Of a stretch of 64,000 bases of DNA, positions 36,025 through 42,926 are shown one piece after another. The stretch is from contig CAZDYQ010000003.1 of assembly GCA_964509685.1 (NCBI GenBank), positions 1 through 64,000 of the forward strand, written 5' to 3'. Origin of the DNA: JAMLIN01 sp964509685. Lineage in GTDB: Bacteria; Pseudomonadota; Gammaproteobacteria; Burkholderiales; Burkholderiaceae_E. Made by a program: the position numbers and the translations under genes. How positions within the stretch are numbered: position 1 is the stretch's first letter; each line of letters begins with the position of its first letter. Under the pieces are notes generated by a model that worked only from the letters and a program-made list of their open reading frames with translations, did no database searches and had not been told where the DNA came from.

Positions 36025-36875
36025 TGCCCGATGCCGAAAGCCTTGCCGGGCGCGCGCGCGTCCACGCGCTGCGCGTCGAGGGCGTCCGGTGCATGTGGCG
36101 GGAATGGGGTTCGGGTCCGCCGGTCGTGCTCGTCCATGGCGGCACCGGCTCGTGGCTGCACTGGGTTCGCAACATCGCGGCGCTCTCGGTCTCGCACCGG
36201 GTGCTCGCCCCCGACATGGCGGGCTTCGGCGACTCGTCCGACGCGCCTCCCGGGCTGGGCGCGACCGGCCAGGCGCGCCTGCTGCTGGGCGGGCTGCGCC
36301 AGCTGGTCGATGTCGCCACGCCCGTCGCCTTCGTGGGCTTTTCCTTCGGCGCGATCGTCGGCGGCCTGGCCGCGGCCCAGGCCGACCGGCCGGTGCGCGG
36401 GCTCATGCTGGTGGGCGCGGTGGGCCTGGGCATCGACCGCGGTCCGCCGCTGCCCATGCGGGCCTGGAAGCACCTCGTGGAAGACCCCGGCGCGGTCGAC
36501 CGGGCCCATCGGCACAATCTCGCCACGCTGATGCTGGCGCGGCCCGAGTCGATGGATGCGCTCGCGCTGGAGGTCCAGCGTCGCAATGCGGCCGCGGCGC
36601 GCTTCTACAGCAAGCGAAGCTCGCATTCGGCGGCCCTCGCGGAGGCGCTGCCCCGCGTGCCCGCCCCCGTCGCCGGCATCTGGGGCAGCGAGGATGTCAC
36701 CGCGGCGCGCGATCCGGCACGCGTTTCCGACCGGCTGCATTCGCTGCGCCCCGACGCATCCCTCGATATCATTCGCGGCGCGGGCCACTGGGTCCAGTTC
36801 GAGGCGGCGGCATCGTTCGATGCCGCCTGCCTGCGCTGGCTTGCCACGCTCTCCGATGCCGGCGGCCCGCGCTGA
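36021..36875 (+). CDS. Alpha/beta-hydrolase
   Basis: 284 residues. The catalytic triad is visible: Ser108 (GFSFGA elbow), Asp225 (GSEDVT) and His256 (GAGHWVQF). HGGTGSWLHW near residue 40 supplies the oxyanion hole. The substrate is unknown; the fold is close to esterases and to C-C bond hydrolases. It overlaps the cupin gene by 4 bp and stands 28 bp before coaA. Confidence 0.9.
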   Translation: MMPDAESLAGRARVHALRVEGVRCMWREWGSGPPVVLVHGGTGSWLHWVRNIAALSVSHRVLAPDMAGFGDSSDAPPGLGATGQARLLLGGLRQLVDVATPVAFVGFSFGAIVGGLAAAQADRPVRGLMLVGAVGLGIDRGPPLPMRAWKHLVEDPGAVDRAHRHNLATLMLARPESMDALALEVQRRNAAAARFYSKRSSHSAALAEALPRVPAPVAGIWGSEDVTAARDPARVSDRLHSLRPDASLDIIRGAGHWVQFEAAASFDAACLRWLATLSDAGGPR

Positions 36876-36903
36876 CACCGCTCCTCCTTTGCAGGACCGA
36901 CCG

Positions 36904-37902
36904 ATGACCACAGACGCTCCGGCGTCGCCGGGCAGCCCCGACGAAAGGTCGGGGCAAGGCCCCGGCGAAAGCTTCGCCGCCTACATCCACTTCGAGCGAG
37001 AGGAGTGGGCCGCGTTGCGCTCGAGCACCCCGCTGACCCTGTCGCAGCAGGATCTCGTCGCCCTGCAGGGCTTCAACGAGAAGGTCTCGCTCACCGATGT
37101 CGTGGAGATCTACCTGCCGCTGTCGCGGCTGCTCAACCTGCACATTCGCTCGGCGCGGGCCCTCAACGGCGTGAAGGACGAATTCCTGGGCCGGCTCGTG
37201 GGCACGCGTCCCTACGTGATCGGCATCGCCGGCAGCGTCGCCGTCGGCAAGAGCACCTTCGCCCGCATCCTGCAGGCCCTGCTCTCGCGATGGCCCGACC
37301 ATCCGCGCGTGGCGCTCGTCACCACCGACGGCTTTCTCTACCCGAACAAGGTGCTCGAGGAACGCGGCCTGATGCAGCGCAAGGGCTTCCCCGAGAGCTA
37401 CGATCGCCGACGCATGCTGCAGTTCCTCGCCGACATCAAGGCCGGCCACCGGCGTGTCACCGCCCCGATCTACTCGCACCAGGCCTACGACATCGTGCCC
37501 GGCGCGGCGCAGGTCGTGGAACAGCCCGACATCCTCATCTTCGAGGGGCTCAACGTGCTGCAGGTGGACACGCTCGATCGCGGTCACCCGCCGGCGGTGA
37601 TCGTCTCGGACTTCTTCGACTTCTCCATCTACGTCGATGCGGCCATCGAGGACATCGAGCCCTGGTACATCAACCGCTTCCTGGCGCTGAAGGCGAGCGT
37701 CTTCCAGGATCCCGCCTCCTACTTCCACCATTACCGGAACCTGAGCGACGCGGAGGCGCGCGAAGTGGCCCACAACATCTGGACCAGCATCAACCTGCGC
37801 AACCTGCTCGAGAACATCCTGCCGACGCGCGAACGCGCCAACGTCATCCTGCGCAAGCGCGCCGACCACACGATCGGTGACATTCGCCTCCGACAGATCT
37901 GA
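36904..37902 (+). CDS. coaA: Type I pantothenate kinase
   Basis: 332 residues. It phosphorylates pantothenate, the first step of coenzyme A synthesis. Walker A is GSVAVGKS (residues 110-117), followed by TTDGFLYPN and KGFPESYDRR, the diagnostic CoaA segments, and IFEGLNVLQ. The first 25 residues are a non-conserved extension. Most known Betaproteobacteria use the unrelated type III enzyme CoaX, so this gene is noteworthy. It overlaps the next gene by 26 bp. Confidence 0.95.
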   Translation: MTTDAPASPGSPDERSGQGPGESFAAYIHFEREEWAALRSSTPLTLSQQDLVALQGFNEKVSLTDVVEIYLPLSRLLNLHIRSARALNGVKDEFLGRLVGTRPYVIGIAGSVAVGKSTFARILQALLSRWPDHPRVALVTTDGFLYPNKVLEERGLMQRKGFPESYDRRRMLQFLADIKAGHRRVTAPIYSHQAYDIVPGAAQVVEQPDILIFEGLNVLQVDTLDRGHPPAVIVSDFFDFSIYVDAAIEDIEPWYINRFLALKASVFQDPASYFHHYRNLSDAEAREVAHNIWTSINLRNLLENILPTRERANVILRKRADHTIGDIRLRQI

Positions 37903-39124
37903 GCGCGGCGCCGGCGGCCGGCCGCTGCTCGCGCTCGCGGTCACCCTCGGCGCCCAGCTCCTGGTCACCGTCGCGCTCACGGTCCCCTCCGTACTCGCGC
38001 CGGAGGTCGCCCCCCTGCTCGGCCTGCCCGCCGCCCGCGTCGGCCTGTTCGTCGGCCTGTGCTATCTCTGCGCGATGAGCTCCGGCCTGGTCGCGGGCGG
38101 CCGCATCGCCGGGATCGGCCCGGTGCGTACCAGCCAGTGGGCGATCGCGGCCGCCGGTCTCGGCCTGGTCGCCGTCGCGATCGGCGGCACGTGGATGCTG
38201 CTGCCGGCGGCGATCGCCATCGGTGCGGCATACGGACTCACCAATCCCGCCGCCGCCATCGTGCTCGGCGAGCATGCGCCCGTCGAGCGGCGCGGCCTGT
38301 TCTTTTCCATCAAGCAGACCGCCGTGCCGCTCGGCATCGCCGTGACCGGCGTGGTCGCGCCCGCGCTCTATGCCCTGCTGGGCTGGCGCGGGGCCGTGGC
38401 GGCGCTCGGCCTCGCCTGCATCGCGGGGGCCTTCGCGCTCGGCCGATCGCGGCGCGAGTTCGACCGGCCGCAGCCGCTGCCGCCGCGACCCGCGCAGGCC
38501 TGGCGCATCGTGGTCGATCCGCTGATGGCGGGGCTGCGCGACCCGGCCCTGCGGCGACTCGGCATCGTGTCGTTCGCCTACGCGCTCACCCAGGTCTGCT
38601 TCCTCACCTTCCTGGTCTCGTTCCTGAGCGTCGAGCATGGCTTTGCGCTCGCGCTCGCGGCGGGCGTGCTCGCGGCCGCGCAGGTGACCAGCGTCTTCTC
38701 GCGCATCTTCTTCGGCTGGGTGGCCGACCGCTGGATCGCGCCCGCGCGCCTGCTGCCCCTGCTCGGCATCGGCATGGCGGTGGCCTGCGCGCTGCTCGGC
38801 CGCCTGCCGGTCGATGCGGCGCTTGCGCTCACGGTCGCCGTGGCGATGTTGTGCGCGCTCACCGCCGTCGGCTGGAACGGCGTGTTCTTCGCGGAGCTGG
38901 CGCGTGTCGCGCCGCCGGGCGGGCTCGCCGCCGCGACCGGCACCACCCAGTTCATGACCTTCTGTGGCGGCATGAGCGGGCCCGTGATCTTCTCGGAAGC
39001 GATCAGCCACGGCGCGGCCTATGGCGTGGCCTTCCAGGGGCTGGCGCTGGTACCCCTCGCGGCGGCACTCTTCGCCTGGAGGGCGGTGCGGCGCGAGAGA
39101 CAGGCACACCCTTTGCTCAAGTGA
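37877..39124 (+). CDS. MFS transporter
   Basis: 415 residues starting at a GTG inside the end of coaA. Twelve hydrophobic segments; the loop between helices 2 and 3 (GGRIAGIGPVRTSQW) is the family's conserved loop. It resembles small-molecule MFS permeases of the NNP/organic-acid type only loosely, so no substrate can be given. Its last codons contain a sigma-54-like site that would drive the DUF1328 gene. Confidence 0.87.
   Translation: MTFASDRSERGAGGRPLLALAVTLGAQLLVTVALTVPSVLAPEVAPLLGLPAARVGLFVGLCYLCAMSSGLVAGGRIAGIGPVRTSQWAIAAAGLGLVAVAIGGTWMLLPAAIAIGAAYGLTNPAAAIVLGEHAPVERRGLFFSIKQTAVPLGIAVTGVVAPALYALLGWRGAVAALGLACIAGAFALGRSRREFDRPQPLPPRPAQAWRIVVDPLMAGLRDPALRRLGIVSFAYALTQVCFLTFLVSFLSVEHGFALALAAGVLAAAQVTSVFSRIFFGWVADRWIAPARLLPLLGIGMAVACALLGRLPVDAALALTVAVAMLCALTAVGWNGVFFAELARVAPPGGLAAATGTTQFMTFCGGMSGPVIFSEAISHGAAYGVAFQGLALVPLAAALFAWRAVRRERQAHPLLK
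39102..39117 (+). promoter_or_regulatory. Sigma-54-type -24/-12 promoter of the DUF1328 gene
   Basis: AGGCACA-CCCT-TTGCT matches 10 of 12 positions with correct spacing. It is inside the last codons of the MFS gene, with a predicted start near 39128 and the ATG at 39179. A palindrome ACCGGTC-G-GACCGGT (39132-39146) follows immediately and could lie in the leader. Confidence 0.6.
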
Positions 39125-39178
39125 GTGCATTACCGGTCGGACCGGTGCAAATACACCCACCGCAGAGGAGAAGTCATC

Positions 39179-39343
39179 ATGTTTTATTGGGCCGCAGTAT
39201 TCCTGGTGATCGGACTGGTCGCCCTCCTGTTCGGCTTCGGCGGAATCGCCGGCATGTCGATGAACATTGCCTGGATCCTGTTCGTCGTCGGCCTGATCAT
39301 CGCAGTCGTCTTCATGGTCCTGGGTCGCAGGCCAAGGGTCTGA
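39179..39343 (+). CDS. DUF1328 small membrane protein (YtjA-like)
   Basis: 54 residues from the ATG at 39179, after GAGGAG. Two hydrophobic helices (FYWAAVFLVIGLVALLFGFGG and NIAWILFVVGLIIAVVFMVLG) with a GIAG turn match DUF1328. Members are abundant, stress-associated inner-membrane proteins of unknown role. Behind a sigma-54-like promoter. Confidence 0.93.
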   Translation: MFYWAAVFLVIGLVALLFGFGGIAGMSMNIAWILFVVGLIIAVVFMVLGRRPRV

Positions 39344-39419
39344 TCACCGCTCCGGCCGGAAAATTTCGGGCGGAGCACCCCGGTGGCCGGCGAGAAATTG
39401 CCGGCGTGCCGGTTCATTT

Positions 39420-39450
39420 GGCCGATTTCGTTTCGGAATCGGCCGTTTCG
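39420..39450 (+). terminator. Probable terminator after the DUF1328 gene
   Basis: GGCCGATT (39420-39427) and AATCGGCC (39437-39444) form an 8 bp stem around a 9 nt loop, followed by GTTTCG. The T-run is short, so termination is moderate at best. Confidence 0.5.
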
Positions 39451-39451
39451 C

Positions 39452-42031
39452 ATGCGTGGCCCGGATCTTGCTGCGGTCGGGGCCGAGGCGCGTCGCCACG
39501 CGTCATACAGTCTTCCCAACGATGCCTACGGTCACGCACGTAAAGTGGACTCGGTCGATCCCGAAGGCCTGAGCAAGGCCACCGAGCCCGACGGACGGTC
39601 TCGCCTGCGCATTTCGCCACCCGGGTCGGATGGCCGGCACGGCTCGGCCGTCGAGCGCGTGTCCACCGGATCCGCCTGGGTGGTCCTCGCAATTGCGCTG
39701 CTCGTTTCCCTTGTCGTCTGGATCTGGGCGGCACGCCAGGCGGCGGCGACGCTGCGCGCGGGGATGGAGACGAGTTCCCAGGACATGGCGTTGTCGATCG
39801 CGGCGCGGATCGACACCTACGAGATCGTGCTCCGCGGTGCCTCCAGCCTGTTCAATGGCGAAGGCCCGCCGGACCGTGCCCGCTGGTCGGCCTATACCGC
39901 AGACCTGGAGATGTCGAGCAACCTGCCCGGCCTGCAGGCGCTGGCCTACGTCTCGCGGATCCCCGGCGAGGAGCGCGAGTCCCATGTGCGGGCGGTTCGG
40001 GCCGAGGGTTTCGAGAAGTACACCGTCACGCCGCCCGGGGATCGGCCCGAGCTCGCGCCGGTCCTCTACATCGAGCCTTTCGAGGGCAGTAACCTGCGGG
40101 CATTCGGCTTCGACCTGCTGTCCGAGCCCGTCCGGCGCGAGGCCCTCGTGCTGGCGGCCAGCAGCGGCACCGCGGTGCTCAGCGGTCCGGTTCGCCTGCT
40201 GCAGCAGTCCGATGCGCGATCGGCCCGGGGCCTGACGATGGCCTATCCGGTCTATCGCAAGGACCTGCCGGTGCGCACGGAGGCCGAGCGCCGCGAGGCC
40301 ACCGTGGGCTGGATCGTCGCCGCGGTGGGGATGCGCGACTTCCTCCGGATCGCGCTGGGCACGGACCCCGAGAAGCTGGGATTGAGCCTGTACGACGTCG
40401 GGCCGGACGGTTCCCGCTCGATGTTGTACCGACCCGCGACGGCCCCCGAACAGCCCTCCGGCAGCCTCGTCGAGCTCGAGTTCGACGTGGGCAACCGGTC
40501 GTGGCTGATGCAGCTCGACCCGGCGGCGTTCGCCGCCGAGCGCGAGCGTCTCGCCACGACACCGATGCTGGTGCTCGCTTTCGGCCTGATCGCGAGCCTG
40601 CTGCTGTTCACGCTCGTCTGGACCATGGCCACCACCCGTGACCGGGCGCTCGCCATCGCGCGCGACATCACCCGCCAGCTCACCGCGGTCAACAACGAGC
40701 TCGAATCCCGCGTGGCGGCGCGTACCGCGCTGCTCCAGCGGGCCAACGAGCGGCTCGAGCGCCAGATCGCCAAGCGACGCGCGGCCGAGCAGGCGCGCCG
40801 CACCGTCCTGCGGCGAGAGCGCGAGCTCAATGCGCGGCTCCAGGCGATCTCCGAATTCGCGGCCGAGATGACGCGACCCGAGCCGATGGACGACAAGCTC
40901 CACACCCTGTCCGCCGCGGCGCGCGAGCTGCTCGACGGCGCCGCGGCGCGCGTGGTCTATACCGCGGCCGACGACGGCCAGGAGCACGAAGGTGGCGACG
41001 GACGCGCGGAGTGGTGGACGTCGAAGCCCGCGCAGGGCGGCGAGGTCGCGCGCATCGAGGCGCCGATCCGCGATCCCGACGGCATCGAGCGAGGCCGCAT
41101 CCAGGTCCTTCGTCGCGAGAGCAGGCCGTTTTCGCGCGAGGACGAACTCGTGCTGGCGCATTTCGCGCTGCTCGCCGGCGCCGCGCTTTCGGTGCGCGAA
41201 AGCTTCGAGGCGCAGCTGATGGCGCGGCGCGTGGCGGAGCAGTCGGCGCGCATCAAGGACCAGCTGCTGTCGGTCATCTCGCACGAGCTGCGCACGCCGC
41301 TGTCGTCGATGAAGGGGTGGGTCCATGTCCTCGGGCAGGCGAGCGCACGGGAACCGGCGGACGCCGCCCGGCGCCAGGCCGTCGAGGCGCTGGGGCGCAG
41401 CGTCGATGCCCAGCGGGAGATGATCGAGGACCTCATCGACACCGCCGCGGTGCTCGCGGGCACTTTCGAGCTCGACATCGGCGAATGCGACATCGGGAAG
41501 CTGATGGAGGGGGCCCGCTCGCGGGCCCTGCCCAATGCGCTCGCCAAGCAGGTGACCCTCGAGATGCGGTGCGATCCCGACATCGGTCCGATCCATGCCG
41601 ATGCCGAACGTCTTGGCCAGGTGTTCGACCACCTTCTCGAAAACGCGATCAAGTTCACGCCCGCGGGCGGTTCCATCCACATGGAGGCCACGTCCGAGGG
41701 CGACCGGATCCGGATCGAGGTGGTGGACAGCGGGGAAGGCATCGATGCCGAGTCCCTGCCGTATCTCTTCGAGCGCTTCTGGATGGCCGATCCCTCGACC
41801 ACCCGCAAGGTGGGCGGTCTCGGGATCGGCCTCTCGCTGGTCCAGGCCATCATCGAGGCCCATGGCGGCCGGGTGCGCGCCGAGAGCAAGGGGCGCCACC
41901 AGGGCGCGCGCCTGGTGATCAGCCTGCCGCGGCAAACGGTGGCGCAGCCGTCGGCACCCGGCACGGATGGCGTCCTCGCCCACGATGCGACATGGCGCCC
42001 CTCGGGCTCGCCGTCGGGCAGGCGTCAGTAG
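39452..42031 (+). CDS. CHASE-domain sensor histidine kinase
   Basis: About 859 residues from the ATG at 39452, or 828 from the GTG at 39545, which the upstream sigma-54-like site would favour; the first 70 residues are not conserved. A membrane helix (WVVLAIALLVSLVVWIWAA) precedes a periplasmic CHASE domain, then a second helix (LVLAFGLIASLLLFTLVW), a coiled coil, a GAF-like domain, the phosphoacceptor domain (SHELRTPL) and a complete ATPase domain (LLENAIKF, VDSGEGI, GLGIGLSL). No receiver. Its phosphoacceptor domain shares SMKGWVHVL with the decayed kinase at 25342. Confidence 0.9.
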   Translation: MRGPDLAAVGAEARRHASYSLPNDAYGHARKVDSVDPEGLSKATEPDGRSRLRISPPGSDGRHGSAVERVSTGSAWVVLAIALLVSLVVWIWAARQAAATLRAGMETSSQDMALSIAARIDTYEIVLRGASSLFNGEGPPDRARWSAYTADLEMSSNLPGLQALAYVSRIPGEERESHVRAVRAEGFEKYTVTPPGDRPELAPVLYIEPFEGSNLRAFGFDLLSEPVRREALVLAASSGTAVLSGPVRLLQQSDARSARGLTMAYPVYRKDLPVRTEAERREATVGWIVAAVGMRDFLRIALGTDPEKLGLSLYDVGPDGSRSMLYRPATAPEQPSGSLVELEFDVGNRSWLMQLDPAAFAAERERLATTPMLVLAFGLIASLLLFTLVWTMATTRDRALAIARDITRQLTAVNNELESRVAARTALLQRANERLERQIAKRRAAEQARRTVLRRERELNARLQAISEFAAEMTRPEPMDDKLHTLSAAARELLDGAAARVVYTAADDGQEHEGGDGRAEWWTSKPAQGGEVARIEAPIRDPDGIERGRIQVLRRESRPFSREDELVLAHFALLAGAALSVRESFEAQLMARRVAEQSARIKDQLLSVISHELRTPLSSMKGWVHVLGQASAREPADAARRQAVEALGRSVDAQREMIEDLIDTAAVLAGTFELDIGECDIGKLMEGARSRALPNALAKQVTLEMRCDPDIGPIHADAERLGQVFDHLLENAIKFTPAGGSIHMEATSEGDRIRIEVVDSGEGIDAESLPYLFERFWMADPSTTRKVGGLGIGLSLVQAIIEAHGGRVRAESKGRHQGARLVISLPRQTVAQPSAPGTDGVLAHDATWRPSGSPSGRRQ
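39457..39472 (+). promoter_or_regulatory. Sigma-54-type -24/-12 promoter of the CHASE kinase gene
   Basis: TGGCCCG-GATC-TTGCT matches 11 of 12 positions; GG at 39458-39459 and GC at 39470-39471. A start near 39483 would exclude the ATG at 39452 as the start codon and favour a GTG at 39545. Confidence 0.55.
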
Positions 42032-42630
42032 ACGGCGGCCGGTCGCGGGCGCGGCTTCGACGCGCGGCGCTGCGACGCCTTCGATTCGAGGGCGGCGGGC
42101 GTCAGTTCGCCAGCGGTGCGCAAGGCCTCGCGCAGGCCTTCGGTTTCGACCGACACTACGTCCACGTCACCCTCGGTCTGCGGGAATGCCAGCGCGATCC
42201 GCTCGCCACTGGCGATCGACATCATGAGGGCTTCCGACGGCGCGATGGTCGCCAGGGTGCGGATGGTGCCGCCGGGCTCACGGCTCTCGGTCACCCGCTG
42301 GCAGGCGCTCTCCACCATCGCGACCACCGAGGCGCTGTTCGCCATCACGGGATAGACCGAGCCGGGATCGCAGCCCTTTATCGGCTCGATGAAGAGCACG
42401 CAGCTGCCCTGGCTGCAGATGGCGCCGAAGGCGCCCGCCTCGTCGCGCGTCACCAGCTCGACGCTGTCACCGCCCTCGTGCTGGCGCACGGACCACTGGC
42501 CGGTATCCGTGGGCGCCACGTCCGGCTCGGTGGCCCGGGCCTCGCCGCCAGTGACGATGACGGCGCCGCCCACCGTCGCCAGCCCGATGCACAGGGCCGT
42601 GGCGAGGGAAGGAAGAATGGTATGGGACAT
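42025..42630 (-). CDS. Secreted protein of unknown function
   Basis: 201 residues. The first 33 look like a signal peptide (LATALCIGLATVGGAVIVTGGEARA). The mature part holds cysteines near CSQGSCVLFIEPIKGC and a lysine/arginine-rich tail. The middle weakly recalls the invasion-associated locus B family, but I would not assign it. Its end overlaps the kinase stop by 7 bp. A sigma-54-like promoter lies upstream. Confidence 0.7.
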   Translation of the reverse strand: MSHTILPSLATALCIGLATVGGAVIVTGGEARATEPDVAPTDTGQWSVRQHEGGDSVELVTRDEAGAFGAICSQGSCVLFIEPIKGCDPGSVYPVMANSASVVAMVESACQRVTESREPGGTIRTLATIAPSEALMMSIASGERIALAFPQTEGDVDVVSVETEGLREALRTAGELTPAALESKASQRRASKPRPRPAAVY

Positions 42631-42665
42631 GCCTGGATCCTCCGGAGGAGGGACATATCCCTTCG

Positions 42666-42681
42666 TGCAATGGATGTGCCT
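42666..42681 (-). promoter_or_regulatory. Sigma-54-type -24/-12 promoter of the secreted-protein gene
   Basis: On the minus strand AGGCACA-TCCA-TTGCA matches 10 of 12 positions with correct spacing. The predicted start near 42655 leaves about 25 nt before the ATG at 42630, with GGAGGA as the ribosome binding site. Confidence 0.65.
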
Positions 42682-42691
42682 GCGCGCCGCC

Positions 42692-42862
42692 TCAGCGAGG
42701 CGAAGGAGGCGCCCCGGGACCGATGTTCGGCGCCGGCGCGTGGATGCTCGCCACGGCTGGGTTCGGGTTCATGCGATGGTGCTCCGGGTCGTCGCTGAAC
42801 CGGGTGTACACGGCGTAGATGGCGATCAGCAGGAAGTAGACGAGAAACTTTTCTGTCGACAC
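42692..42862 (-). CDS. Small single-span membrane protein of unknown function
   Basis: 56 residues from a GTG at 42862. An N-terminal membrane helix (FLVYFLLIAIYAVYTRF) is followed by a His-, Pro- and Ala-rich tail. No family recognised. The start is supported by GGAG upstream and by a sigma-54-like promoter 68-83 bp upstream, which would otherwise serve no gene. Confidence 0.5.
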   Translation of the reverse strand: MSTEKFLVYFLLIAIYAVYTRFSDDPEHHRMNPNPAVASIHAPAPNIGPGAPPSPR

Positions 42863-42926
42863 GAGGACTCCGGGAGATTTGCGCACCGGCCGGAACGTGC
42901 GGCCGGCTGTCGTTGGTTCCCCCGGA

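Noticed and set aside
39131..39148. A second sigma-54 reading (CGGTCGG-ACCG-GTGCA) before the DUF1328 gene
   Set aside because: Only 7 of 12 positions match; the site at 39102 is much better.
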